From Streptomyces malaysiensis subsp. samsunensis (lineage in GTDB: Bacteria; Actinomycetota; Actinomycetes; Streptomycetales; Streptomycetaceae), in the NCBI RefSeq assembly GCF_024519315.1, contig NZ_JANIIC010000005.1, positions 124,001-188,000 of the forward strand: a stretch of DNA of 64,000 bases. Direction: 5' to 3'. Shown here piece by piece: positions 8,170-17,022 of the stretch; the first letter of the stretch is position 1; every line of letters begins with the position of its first letter. Position numbers and translations under genes: made by a program. The notes beneath the pieces were generated by a model. The model worked only from the letters and a program-made list of their open reading frames with translations. It ran no database searches and was not told the DNA's origin.

Positions 8170-9038
8170 GACAGGGCCTTCCTCTCCACGAGTCGTACCA
8201 GTCCGTCGGAGAGCAGGCCCAGCAGTCCGTACACGACGAGCCCGACGATGATGATGTCGGTCTGTCCGTAGGTGCGGGCGAGCCCCATCATGTAGCCGAT
8301 CCCGCTGGTGGCGTTGACCTGTTCGACCACGGCCAGGGCCAGCCAGGAGGCGGTCACGGCGAAGCGCATGCCGAGGAGGAAGCCGGGCAGCGCGCCCGGC
8401 AGCACGATGTGCAGCAGGAAGCGCGGGCGGCTCAGCCCGAGGGTCTCGGCGAGTTCCACATACCGGCTGTCGATGGTGCGCAGCGCGTTGTGGGTGTGGA
8501 TGTAGATCGGGACGAGGGCGCCGAGGGCGATCGTGATGACCTTCATGGACTCCCCGATGCCGAACCACAGGATCAGCAGCGGGATGAGCGCGAGCGAGGG
8601 AATGCTCCGTTTGATCTGCACCGGGCCGTCGATCAACCCCTCGCCGAGTCTGCTGAGCCCCGCGATCAGCGCCAGTACGAGCCCGGCGGCCACCCCGTAC
8701 GCCAGACCGGACAGCGCCCGCACGGCGGATGTCCACACATTGGACTGGAGCCTGCCGTCCGCGATGAGGTCACCTGCCGTGGTCACCACGGTCCAGGGGG
8801 CGGACAGGTTGCGCGGGTCGATGAGGCCGGTGGCCGAACCCGCCGACCAGATGGCGAGCAGCAGTACGGGGCCGATCGCCCTGCCGTACGGGATGGGCAG
8901 GCCGGGGCCGAGGCGGCGGCGCGCGAGCCCGCGCCGGGCGGTCCGGGACACCGGGGCGTCCTTCGCCGCCCTGACGAGGGCCGGCCGCCGGCCCGTGGTG
9001 TCCGTGGCGTTCGTGGATTCCGTGGTGTGCGTGTTCAT
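8145..9038 (-). CDS. ssuC: Sulfonate ABC importer permease, SsuC-like
   Basis: This 297-residue inner-membrane permease has about six hydrophobic segments and the binding-protein-dependent EAA loop (VELAETLGLSRPRFLLHIVLPG), which contacts the ATPase. The sequence IKRSIPSLALIPLLILWFGI is typical of the SsuC/TauC/NrtB group. Its ATG at 9038 overlaps the stop of the binding-protein gene (ATGA), and its end overlaps the ATPase gene, so the three are translated as a unit. A basic cytosolic tail of about 40 residues precedes the first membrane segment. Confidence 0.82.
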   Translation of the reverse strand: MNTHTTESTNATDTTGRRPALVRAAKDAPVSRTARRGLARRRLGPGLPIPYGRAIGPVLLLAIWSAGSATGLIDPRNLSAPWTVVTTAGDLIADGRLQSNVWTSAVRALSGLAYGVAAGLVLALIAGLSRLGEGLIDGPVQIKRSIPSLALIPLLILWFGIGESMKVITIALGALVPIYIHTHNALRTIDSRYVELAETLGLSRPRFLLHIVLPGALPGFLLGMRFAVTASWLALAVVEQVNATSGIGYMMGLARTYGQTDIIIVGLVVYGLLGLLSDGLVRLVERKALSWRRTLAD

Positions 9039-10096
9039 CGTGGCTTCCCCGCCTCCGCGATCGCGTCGGCGGCGACCGACTCGTACCGGCGGTCGAAGAG
9101 CATGGCCGCGTCGAACTTCTTCTGGCCCGTCTCCTTCGCCAGCAGGTCCACCGTCTTCTGCTGGCGCGCGATGGCCGGTGTCCAGTCGGCCGGGATGTCC
9201 GGATGGCCGTTCTGCTTCACCAGGTAGGCGCCGTCCTCGCGGGTGAGACCCTGGTCCTTGACGTAGTAGCCGTCGATCCACCGCTCGGGGTGCCGGTCGA
9301 TCCAGACCTCGGCCCGCGCCCAGAACCTGATGAACTCCCGTACGGCGGCGGCCTTCTGTGGATCCCGCACGGACTCGGTCGGCGCCCACAGATGCGCGGG
9401 GTCGTCCCGCAGACCGTGCTGGATGGTCTTCCCGCCGTCCTTGCCGTACTTCGCCGGATAGCGCTTGATGTTGACGCCGCCCAGTGGCGCCGCGTCCACC
9501 TGGTGGCTGCCGAGTGCGGTCGGGTACACATCCCCGGTGCTGGGCAGTTCGACCAGTCGCACATCGTTCTTGGTGAGCCCCGCCTTGGCCAGGATGCGCA
9601 GCACCAGCGCGCCCTGGGCCTGCCCCGGGCTGTAGGCGATCTTCTTTCCGCGCAGGTCCGCGAGGGTGTCGATATCCGCCCCGGGAGCGATGCCGAGTTC
9701 ATAGACCGGATGCTTCAGCGGGTCCTCGCGGAACCTCGCGGCCACGAGTTTGGTGTCAAGGCCGGTCCAGTGGGCGTGTATCGACGGGATCTCCGCCGAT
9801 GAGCACACATCCAGGGCATGCGCGCGAAATGCCTCGGAGCACTGTGGTCCGCCGCTGATATTGGCCCACTTGACCTTGAAGGGGAGCTTGTCGAGCTGTC
9901 CGGAGAGCTTCAGCGCCACCTGGATGTCCGGGGCGCCGACCGTGATCGTGGTGCTCGCTTTCGCCTTGTCCGGAATCTTGATGTGGGCGACGTTCTCACT
10001 GTCGGCGGTGGTCGGTGAGGTGGTGTTCTCGGCGCAGCCGGCCAGCAGCAGAGTGCAGGTCAGAGCGGCCATGGCGAGCGGGGCGTGCCTGGGCAT
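9035..10096 (-). CDS. ssuA: Sulfonate ABC importer substrate-binding lipoprotein, SsuA-like
   Basis: The 353-residue protein starts with a lipoprotein signal (hydrophobic run then LLAGC, Cys at about residue 21), so it is anchored outside the membrane. The rest is a type II periplasmic-binding fold with ITVGAPDIQVALKLSG, the LRGKKIAYSPGQAQGALVL hinge region and a C-terminal helical end. It delivers sulfonates or related compounds to the SsuBC pair. Two ATGs are possible; 10096 gives a normal-length signal peptide, 10126 adds ten residues. A Cys-ending leader peptide lies about 100 bases upstream. Confidence 0.8.
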   Translation of the reverse strand: MPRHAPLAMAALTCTLLLAGCAENTTSPTTADSENVAHIKIPDKAKASTTITVGAPDIQVALKLSGQLDKLPFKVKWANISGGPQCSEAFRAHALDVCSSAEIPSIHAHWTGLDTKLVAARFREDPLKHPVYELGIAPGADIDTLADLRGKKIAYSPGQAQGALVLRILAKAGLTKNDVRLVELPSTGDVYPTALGSHQVDAAPLGGVNIKRYPAKYGKDGGKTIQHGLRDDPAHLWAPTESVRDPQKAAAVREFIRFWARAEVWIDRHPERWIDGYYVKDQGLTREDGAYLVKQNGHPDIPADWTPAIARQQKTVDLLAKETGQKKFDAAMLFDRRYESVAADAIAEAGKPR

Positions 10097-10198
10097 ACGG
10101 GTTCCCGAGTGCAGGGCGTACGGCATCGGCGCGTACGGGGATCAACGGGTGTCGCGGTGGGGGCGCGCGAGTGGGAGGTGTGTGTTCGCTGCTCGGGT

Positions 10199-10273
10199 TC
10201 AGCTACACAGCGCGGCGTCGAGGCGCATCAGATCGACGGGGCGCCGCCGCGTGAAGCGCGGGGAGATCGGCAT
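10199..10273 (-). CDS. Cys-ending leader peptide upstream of sulfonate importer
   Basis: A 24-residue ORF runs from ATG 10273 to a TGA at 10199 and ends in RRRPVDLMRLDAALCS. Like the other leader in this window it has a run of Arg, a VDL-R core and a Cys next to the stop. It sits in the 5' region of the ssuA-like operon. The shared design at two separate sulfur operons supports a role as a sensing uORF. I see no strong ribosome site before it. Confidence 0.72.
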   Translation of the reverse strand: MPISPRFTRRRPVDLMRLDAALCS

Positions 10274-10463
10274 GCCGCTGAAGCTATCCACGGTGTCAAA
10301 GGAGGGTCAAGCGTGCGTTCGCCCTTCCGGAGAGGGGCAATGACGACTTCGTACGGCTGCCATGTGCGCGTTACATCCACGCACACCTTTTGTCGCAGCT
10401 TTGACACTCAGCTTGTGCCTCACCTTTTGTCTCGGCGACCCGCATCCGGCCGGGACACCGCCG
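10274..10463. other. Divergence-free gap holding the sulfonate operon promoter
   Basis: This gap contains the presumed promoter for the leader peptide and sulfonate importer on the minus strand. It is noticeably richer in A and T than its surroundings (for example around 10370-10430). No operator repeat stood out to me. Confidence 0.3.
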
Positions 10464-11534
10464 TTACCGCGACCGGCCGCCGGGCCGCACCAGGATCTTG
10501 ATGTGGTCTCCGGTGCCGTCGAGAAGGGCCTGGAAGCCGCCCTCGACCAGGTCCTCCAGGTCGATGCGTCCGGTGATGAACCGGTCCACCGAGAGCCTGC
10601 CCGCCCTCAGGAGGTCGATGACGGGCCGGTGGTCGCCCGCGTAGCAGATGGTGCCCACCAGCCGCACCTCCTTGAGCACCAGGGGAATCATGTCCAGCGT
10701 CGCCGGATGGCTCCGGATGGCCACGTTGACGACGGTCCCGCGGGCCCTGACCGCCGCGACACATCCGGCCAGCGCGGAGTCGACTCCCGCGCATTCGAAG
10801 GCCACATCGGCCCCGGCGCCACCCGTGAGCCGCCTGACGCACTCGTCCACGTTCTCGGCGAGCGGGTCGATGGCCACGTCGGCTCCCGCTTCGAGCGCTC
10901 GGCCCCGGCGCCCGGCGGACGGTTCCACCACGGTGATGTGCCCGGCCCCGGTCGCCTCCAGCAACGCCACGATCAGCAGCCCGATCGGCCCTGCTCCGAA
11001 CACCACGGCCCTGGCGCCCGGAGCGATCCCCGCCCTTGCCACGGCGTGGTGGGCGACGGCCAGCGGCTCGATGAGCGCACCGGTCTCGGTCGTCAACTCG
11101 CCGAGGGGAAAGACCAGTTCGCGGTCGACGACGATGTACTCGGCCAGGCCCCCGCCACCGCCCGCCAGTCCGATGGTGGCCGCCCGGTCACAGCTGTTGT
11201 GGTGCCCGGCCAGACACGGAGGGCAGGACCGGCACACCAGCCGCGGCTCGACGGTCACCCGCTCGCCCACGCCGAGGCCGTCCACATCCGGCGCCACTTC
11301 GGCGACCGTGCCCGCGAACTCATGGCCCAGGACGACCGGCGAGGTCTCCCCGGTCATCGGATGCGGCTCCCCTGGGACCGGGCAGAAGATGGGGCCGTCC
11401 AGATATTCGTGCAGGTCGGTGCCGCAGATGCCACACCAATCAACCTTGATCTTCACCGTGCCCGGCCGTACGGCCGGTTCCGGGATCTCCTCGATGCGTA
11501 TGTCGCCTCGTCCGTGGAATCGAGCGGCCCTCAT
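10464..11534 (-). CDS. Zinc-dependent dehydrogenase, butanediol/sorbitol dehydrogenase type
   Basis: The 356-residue enzyme is a medium-chain zinc dehydrogenase. Catalytic zinc residues are in WCGICGTDLHEY and GHEFAG; the structural zinc Cys are in CRSCPPCLAGHHNSCDRA; the cofactor fold is GARAVVFGAGPIGLL, which suits NAD. The closest recognisable type is 2,3-butanediol or polyol dehydrogenase. It is the last gene of the large LacI-linked minus-strand operon, about 95 bases after an aldo/keto reductase, and probably oxidises a secondary alcohol of the imported compound. Confidence 0.8.
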   Translation of the reverse strand: MRAARFHGRGDIRIEEIPEPAVRPGTVKIKVDWCGICGTDLHEYLDGPIFCPVPGEPHPMTGETSPVVLGHEFAGTVAEVAPDVDGLGVGERVTVEPRLVCRSCPPCLAGHHNSCDRAATIGLAGGGGGLAEYIVVDRELVFPLGELTTETGALIEPLAVAHHAVARAGIAPGARAVVFGAGPIGLLIVALLEATGAGHITVVEPSAGRRGRALEAGADVAIDPLAENVDECVRRLTGGAGADVAFECAGVDSALAGCVAAVRARGTVVNVAIRSHPATLDMIPLVLKEVRLVGTICYAGDHRPVIDLLRAGRLSVDRFITGRIDLEDLVEGGFQALLDGTGDHIKILVRPGGRSR

Positions 11535-11630
11535 CCGTTTCCCGTCCGTTCGTCTCGTTCGGTGCCTGTCCGGGTTCCGGTCCGGCGTGGTTCCGTCCCG
11601 GCGCGGTTCCCCGCGCGGGTGGTCGCCGCG

Positions 11631-12644
11631 TTACGGCGTCGGGGCGTCGTCCCGCAGCAGACCGGCGTCCCGCAGGTCGTCCCACAGCCGCCGGGGGATC
11701 CGGGCTTCGAACAGCGCGGCGCTGCCGCTCTGCTGCTCGGGGGTGCGTGAACCGACACATACGCTCGCCACGGCGGGGTGGGTCGCGGCGAACCGCAGTG
11801 CGGCGGCGGGCAGGGCCACGTCGTGGGCGCGGCAGATGGCGTGGATCCGCGCCGTGCGCTCCAGGATCTCCGGGGGCGCGGGGGCGTAGTTGAACTTCGC
11901 TCCTGCGACCGCGCCGGTGGCGAGCACACCGCTGTTGTAGACCCCGCCCAGGATCACTCCGACGCCCCGCTTCTCGCACAGCGGCAGCAGTTCCTCCAGC
12001 GGATCCTGCTCCAGCAGGGTGTACCGGCCGGCCAGCAGCACACAGTCGGCGTCTGTCCGCCGGATGGCTTCCAGACACACATCCGTCTCGTTGACGCCGA
12101 ACCCGATGGCCGAGACCACCCCTTCCTCACGCAGCCGCACCAGGGCGGGAAAGCCCTCCCCGACCGACTGGCGGAACATCTCCGGCTGGGCGTCGCCATG
12201 GGTGTAGCGGTCCACGTCGTGCATCAGCAGGATGTCGACGTGATCGGTGAGCATGCGCTGGAGGCTCTCCTCCACCGAGCGCATGATCCCGTCGTAGGAG
12301 TAGTCGTAGTGGGCGGCGAAGGGCGCGGGCTCCACCCACAGACCGGAGTCGAAGGTGCCGGGCGCGGCGGGGGTGAGCCGTCGGCCGACCTTGGTGGAGA
12401 TGACGTACTGGTCGCGCGGGTAGCGGCGCAGCGCGTGGCCGAGGCGGTGTTCGCTGAGCCCGTGGCCGTACAGCGGAGCGGTGTCGAAGTGGCGCATCCC
12501 GAGGTCCCACGCCTGGGACACCATGTCCATGGCCGTGGATTCGCCGAAGGGGCGCAGGAAGTTGCCGATGGGGGCCGCGCCGAAGGACAGGGCGGTGGTG
12601 CGGACGGATGTCCGCCCGAGCGGCCGGGATTCGTTCACCCGCAT
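11631..12644 (-). CDS. Aldo/keto reductase, sugar dehydrogenase type
   Basis: The 337-residue TIM-barrel protein carries the AKR signatures MRHFDTAPLYGHGLSEHRLG (Asp and Tyr of the catalytic set), STKVGRRL (Lys) and DILLMHDVD (His). It resembles the L-fucose / D-threo-aldose 1-dehydrogenase and pyridoxal dehydrogenase group, which oxidises a hydroxyl or aldose C1. The start ATG at 12644 has a strong AAGGAGG. It lies 22 bases after the ETF alpha gene within the catabolic operon. The exact substrate is unknown. Confidence 0.75.
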   Translation of the reverse strand: MRVNESRPLGRTSVRTTALSFGAAPIGNFLRPFGESTAMDMVSQAWDLGMRHFDTAPLYGHGLSEHRLGHALRRYPRDQYVISTKVGRRLTPAAPGTFDSGLWVEPAPFAAHYDYSYDGIMRSVEESLQRMLTDHVDILLMHDVDRYTHGDAQPEMFRQSVGEGFPALVRLREEGVVSAIGFGVNETDVCLEAIRRTDADCVLLAGRYTLLEQDPLEELLPLCEKRGVGVILGGVYNSGVLATGAVAGAKFNYAPAPPEILERTARIHAICRAHDVALPAAALRFAATHPAVASVCVGSRTPEQQSGSAALFEARIPRRLWDDLRDAGLLRDDAPTP

Positions 12645-12666
12645 GGGGACCTCCTTGAAGGGCTGG

Positions 12667-13644
12667 TCAGGCGCCGGATGCCCGGCGGCTGTCGATCTCG
12701 GTGGTGGCCTGGACCAGGACCGACGTCAGATCGCCGACGACGCCGAAGTCGGCGAGGCCGAAGATCGGCGCATCGGGGTCCTTGTTGACCGCGACGACGG
12801 TTCTGGACGAGCGCATACCGGCGATGTGCTGGATGGCTCCGGAGATGCCCGATGCCACGTACAGCTGCGGGGTGACCGTCACCCCGGTCTGGCCGACCTG
12901 GAGGGCGTGCGGATACCAGCCGGCGTCCACCGCGGCACGTGAGGCGCCCACGGCGGCTCCGAGGCAGTCGGCGAACGCCTCGACGGCGTCGAAGTCACCG
13001 CCCGTGCCGCGGCCTCCCGAGACCACGATGGAGGCGTGGGCGAGATCGGGGCGGCCGAGGTCCGCGCGGGACTCACGGCGGATGATCCGCGCCGCCTTCG
13101 CGGCATCGGACACCGCCACGTCCACGGTCTCGACCTCGATCGGGACGGTGGCCCCGGCGTTCTCCGGCGGGGTGAGGGAGTTGGGCTTCAGCGTCACGAT
13201 CGGTGTGCCCTTGGTGATGCTCACCGTCGTGGTGAAGGCGCCGCCGAACACCGGCTTGGCCGTCTCGACGGCGCCGTCCTCGCCCCGGACGATGTCGCTC
13301 GCGTCGGTCACCAGACCCGAATCGGTCTTGATGGACAGCCGGGCGGCGACCTCCTTGCCCTCAAGGGTCGAGGGGATCAGCACCGCGGCCGGCCGTCTGG
13401 TGGCGACCAGGTGGGCGAGCGCCTCGGCCTTGGGCGCCACCAGGCAGTCGCGGTAGGCGTCGTCGTCGAGGACGTAGACCTTCGTGGCCCCGTACCGGGC
13501 CAGTTGCCCGGGGATGAGGCCGTCCTCGGCCCCGAAGTACACCGCGGAGGGCTCGCCGAGGCGGCGCGCGCAGGTCAGCAGCTCGGCCGTGGTCTTTCGG
13601 ACGGCGCCGCCGATGTGGTCGACGACGACGAGGATCTCGCTCAT
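12667..13644 (-). CDS. etfA: Electron transfer flavoprotein alpha subunit
   Basis: The 325-residue protein begins MSEILVVVDH and ends with the FAD-binding domain, which includes VVSGGRGTGG, GQTGVTVTPQLYVASGISGA and VNKDPDAPIF. These are hallmarks of ETF alpha. With the beta subunit it carries electrons from acyl-CoA dehydrogenases to the quinone pool. Being inside the same operon as an acyl-CoA dehydrogenase makes it a dedicated electron acceptor for this pathway, in addition to any housekeeping ETF. It follows the beta subunit by about 40 bases. Confidence 0.92.
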   Translation of the reverse strand: MSEILVVVDHIGGAVRKTTAELLTCARRLGEPSAVYFGAEDGLIPGQLARYGATKVYVLDDDAYRDCLVAPKAEALAHLVATRRPAAVLIPSTLEGKEVAARLSIKTDSGLVTDASDIVRGEDGAVETAKPVFGGAFTTTVSITKGTPIVTLKPNSLTPPENAGATVPIEVETVDVAVSDAAKAARIIRRESRADLGRPDLAHASIVVSGGRGTGGDFDAVEAFADCLGAAVGASRAAVDAGWYPHALQVGQTGVTVTPQLYVASGISGAIQHIAGMRSSRTVVAVNKDPDAPIFGLADFGVVGDLTSVLVQATTEIDSRRASGA

Positions 13645-13681
13645 AGCGCTTGTGGACCTTCCGGTTGGATCTGCGGACGGC

Positions 13682-14455
13682 TCAGACGAGCTTCTGTGCG
13701 ACGAGGTACTCGGCGAGCCGCACTCCGCCCTCGCCCTCGTCGGACACGATCTGGCCCCCGGTGCGCGCGGGGCGGGCGGCGAACGCCGACACCCTGGTTC
13801 CGGCGGCCTCCGGGCCGACCTCCGGCGCGATGCCGAGCTCCGCCGGCGACCACGTTTCCACCAGCTTCCTCTTCGCCGCCATGATGCCCTTGAACGACGG
13901 GTAGCGCGGTTCATTGCTTCGGTCGGTCACACTCAGCACCAGCGGCCCCGACGCCTCGATGTGTTCGGTGGCGGTGTCGGATTCCCGGCGGATGGTGACG
14001 GTGCCGCCCTCGACGGTGACCTGCGAGGCGAGCGTCAGCTGGGGTACGCCCAGCCGCTCGGCCAGCATCGCGGGCACCACCCCCATGGCACCGTCGGTGG
14101 AGGCCATCCCGCACAGCACGATGTCGTAGCCGATCCTCCTGACCGCTGCGGCGAGCACCAGCGAGGTGGCCGCCGCGTCGGAGCCGTGCAGGGCGTCGTC
14201 GACGATGTGCACACCCTTGTGCGCCCCCATCTGAAGGCCGCGGGCGATGGCGTCGGCCGCCTCCTCGGGCCCGACGGTCACCACCGTCACCTCGCCCTCG
14301 TCGGCCTCGGTGATCCGCAGGGCCTCCTCGATGGCGTGCTCGTCGAGTTCGCAGAGCGTTCCCTCCACACCGGCCCGGTCCACGGTGATGTCGACCGCGC
14401 TGAACCTCCGGTCGGCGGTGGCGGGCACATACTTCACACAGACGACGATGTTCAC
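13682..14455 (-). CDS. etfB: Electron transfer flavoprotein beta subunit
   Basis: The 257-residue subunit starts NIVVCVKYVPATADRRF and contains LCELDEHAIEEALRI, VGPEEAADAIARGLQMGA and the ETF-beta signature region near EPRYPSFKGIMAAKRK. It binds AMP and contacts the partner dehydrogenase. The start is a GTG at 14455 behind AAGGAG. It is downstream of an ABC permease gene and upstream of etfA in one transcription unit, so import, dehydrogenation and electron removal are encoded together. Confidence 0.92.
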   Translation of the reverse strand: MNIVVCVKYVPATADRRFSAVDITVDRAGVEGTLCELDEHAIEEALRITEADEGEVTVVTVGPEEAADAIARGLQMGAHKGVHIVDDALHGSDAAATSLVLAAAVRRIGYDIVLCGMASTDGAMGVVPAMLAERLGVPQLTLASQVTVEGGTVTIRRESDTATEHIEASGPLVLSVTDRSNEPRYPSFKGIMAAKRKLVETWSPAELGIAPEVGPEAAGTRVSAFAARPARTGGQIVSDEGEGGVRLAEYLVAQKLV

Positions 14456-14507
14456 TGTCGATGGCTCCTTGTCTCTCCCGGGGGTCCGGCCACGCGTCGC
14501 TGAGCGG

Positions 14508-15503
14508 TCATGCGACCGTCGCCCCCCGTCGCCGGTCCGCGGTCGCCGCGATCGCCATGATCACGATCGCGCCGTAGAGGATGGGCTGGAAGGCCGCGTT
14601 GATGCCGACGAGGTCAAGGCCGACCCGCAGCAGCGCGATGACCAGCGCGCCGCACAGGGTGCGCCCCACCCCGCCGATCCCTCCGGAGATGGCCGTGCCG
14701 CCCACGATGACCGCCGCGATGGCGGGCAGCAGCAGCGCGTCGGAGGTGGTGGCGCCCGCGGACTGGAGCCGGGCGACCTGGAAGACCGCGGCCAGACCGG
14801 CCAGGGCCGCGGAGGCGGTGAAGACCGCGATGACGATGCCACGGGTACGGATGCCGCTGTAGGCCGCGGCCCGCTCGTTCAGCCCGATGGCGCGGACGCG
14901 CCGGCCGATCGGCAGCGCCTTCATCCAGGCCATCAGCGCGAGGGCGGCCACCAGCACCAGCAGGTAGGAGATGGGCAGGCCGAAGATCCGGAAGAAGATC
15001 CACTCGATGGAGCCGTAGCCGTCCGTGACGAGGATCGAGTCGGCCCGCGAGGCGCTCAGCGACAGACCGGCGAACATCCCCAGGAAGCCGAGGGTGATGA
15101 TGAACGAGGGCACCTGGGTGGTGGTGTGGATGACGCCGATCAGCGTTCCGCACAGCGCCGCGCCGACCACGACGAGCGCCACCGCGGCCGGGCCCCAGCT
15201 CCCCAGCCCGTGGGCGAGGACGACACCGGCGAGGCTCGCGAGTCCGGCGTTCGACAGATCGATACGTCCGGTCAGCACCACCAGGGCCTCGCCGATCGCG
15301 AGCAGGGTCAGTGGCGCGGCCTGCTCCAGCAGGGAGATCAGGCTCGCGGCCCGGAAGAACGAGGAGTCGTAGGCGCCGACGGCGACGACCAGCGCCGCGA
15401 GGACGAAGAAGGGTGCGGCACCGGCTTCGTGGAGCCGCCTGAACCGCGAGGTCCCCTCGGTGCCGGTCCGCGCCTCCGGTGGCGTCTGTGAGGTGGTGGC
15501 CAT
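14508..15503 (-). CDS. Ribose-type ABC importer permease, second permease
   Basis: This 331-residue RbsC-like permease has eight to ten hydrophobic segments with the family signatures GRIDLSNAGLASLAGVV, VPSFIITLGFLGMFAGL and GGTAISGGIGGVGRTLCGAL. It forms the membrane channel with the permease encoded two genes upstream. The ATG at 15503 lies one base past the end of the ATPase gene stop codon, giving tight coupling. Permeases of this group move sugars, polyols and related small molecules. Confidence 0.85.
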   Translation of the reverse strand: MATTSQTPPEARTGTEGTSRFRRLHEAGAAPFFVLAALVVAVGAYDSSFFRAASLISLLEQAAPLTLLAIGEALVVLTGRIDLSNAGLASLAGVVLAHGLGSWGPAAVALVVVGAALCGTLIGVIHTTTQVPSFIITLGFLGMFAGLSLSASRADSILVTDGYGSIEWIFFRIFGLPISYLLVLVAALALMAWMKALPIGRRVRAIGLNERAAAYSGIRTRGIVIAVFTASAALAGLAAVFQVARLQSAGATTSDALLLPAIAAVIVGGTAISGGIGGVGRTLCGALVIALLRVGLDLVGINAAFQPILYGAIVIMAIAATADRRRGATVA

Positions 15504-15504
15504 C

Positions 15505-17022
15505 TCAGACCATCCTTTCGAGGACGTCGGTGCGCTGCGGGCGGGCGCCCGCACCGGAGGTGAACTCGCCGGTGATACGGCCGTCCTTCATGGTCAGGAC
15601 CCGGTGGCTCATCGCTATCCCCTCGTCGAGCGTGTCCGCGAGCAGCAGCACGGCCAGGCCACGTGCCGCGAGCCGCCGTATCAGCGCGTACACATCGGCC
15701 TTGGCGCCGACGTCGAGCCCCCGGGTGGGGGTGTCCAGGACCAGCACCCGCAGCTCGGGGTCGAGGAGCCACTTGGCGAGCACGACCTTCTGCTGGTTGC
15801 CTCCCGACAGGTCGCGCATCGGGGTGTGCTGGGAGGGGGTGCGCACCCGCAGGTCCTCGATCCACTCCCCGACCGTGTGCCGCTCGCGGGCCGGGTCCAG
15901 GAGCGGGCCCCGGCTCACCTGCCCGGGATGGGCGAGTGTGAGGTTCTCGCGGACGTCCATGCCGAGCACCGCTCCGTCCACCTTGCGCTCGGCGGGCACA
16001 TAGCCGATGCCCGCGCGTACCGCGTGCGCCGGGGACCTGGGCCTGATGCGCCGCCCGTCGAGCGTGATGGTGCCCGACCGCACCGGAACGGCCCCGAAGA
16101 CGGCGCGGGCCACGTCCTCCCGGCCGCTCTCCTGGACGCCCATCAGGCTCACCACCTCGCCGTGCGCGATGGTGAGGGAGACATCGTGGAACGTCTCGCC
16201 GGTGAGGTCGCCCAGTTCGAGCCGTGGCCGGGACTGTGCGGGGCGCTGGTCCGACTCGTGGTAGTAGCCGGCGCCGAGGTCCTGCCCGACCATCATCGAG
16301 AAGAGCTGGTCGGTGGTGACATCGGCCGGGCGGCACTCGCCGGCCACGCCGCCGTCCCGCATGACGTAGACCCGGTCGCAGATGGCCAGCACCTCCTCCA
16401 TGCGGTGCGACACGAAGACGACGCTGGCGCGCTCGCGCAGCTCGCGGACGATGGAGAAGAGGGTCTCCATCTCGGCGTGTTCGAGGACCGAGGTCGGCTC
16501 GTCGAGGAGGATGACCGGTTCGTGGTGGCCGCGTTCGCCCGAGGCGAGCGCCTTGGCCACCTCGACCATCTGCCGCTTGGCGAAGGGCAGTCGGCCGGTC
16601 GGCGTGGCGGCGCGCAGGGAGCCGCCCACCAGGTCCAGATACTTCTGGGCCCGGCGGTTCAGGTCCCGCCACCGGTAGAGTCCGCACCGCAGCGACGGGC
16701 CCTCGTTGCCGAGCAGGACGTTCTCGGCGACCGTGATGTTCTCCAGCAGGGACTGTTCCTGGAACACCATCGCGACACCGTTCCGGTTCGCGTCGGCCAC
16801 TCCCTGGAAGACGGCCTCCGAGCCGCGCAGCAGCAGGGAGCCGGAGTCGAGCCGCTGGAGCCCGCACAGGACCTTCAGCAGGGTCGACTTGCCCGCGCCG
16901 TTCTCCCCGATCAGGCCCAGCACCTCATGCCGCCGGACCTCCACGCTGACGTCGTTCAGGGCACGGACACCGGGGAACGACTTCGTCGCCCCGCGCAGTT
17001 CCATGACCGGTGTGTCCTTCAC
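15505..17022 (-). CDS. Ribose-type ABC importer ATP-binding protein
   Basis: The 505-residue protein holds two ABC domains. The first has Walker A GENGAGKST and Walker B VILLDEPTS; the second has a degenerate Walker A (GVQESGREDVAR), as usual in RbsA/MglA proteins, and signature LSGGNQQKVVLAKWL. The first domain signature reads LPFAKRQMVEVAKAL, also typical of this group. It starts at GTG 17022, whose bases overlap the stop of the preceding permease (GTGA). It energises the sugar-type importer of the LacI-controlled operon. Confidence 0.87.
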   Translation of the reverse strand: MKDTPVMELRGATKSFPGVRALNDVSVEVRRHEVLGLIGENGAGKSTLLKVLCGLQRLDSGSLLLRGSEAVFQGVADANRNGVAMVFQEQSLLENITVAENVLLGNEGPSLRCGLYRWRDLNRRAQKYLDLVGGSLRAATPTGRLPFAKRQMVEVAKALASGERGHHEPVILLDEPTSVLEHAEMETLFSIVRELRERASVVFVSHRMEEVLAICDRVYVMRDGGVAGECRPADVTTDQLFSMMVGQDLGAGYYHESDQRPAQSRPRLELGDLTGETFHDVSLTIAHGEVVSLMGVQESGREDVARAVFGAVPVRSGTITLDGRRIRPRSPAHAVRAGIGYVPAERKVDGAVLGMDVRENLTLAHPGQVSRGPLLDPARERHTVGEWIEDLRVRTPSQHTPMRDLSGGNQQKVVLAKWLLDPELRVLVLDTPTRGLDVGAKADVYALIRRLAARGLAVLLLADTLDEGIAMSHRVLTMKDGRITGEFTSGAGARPQRTDVLERMV

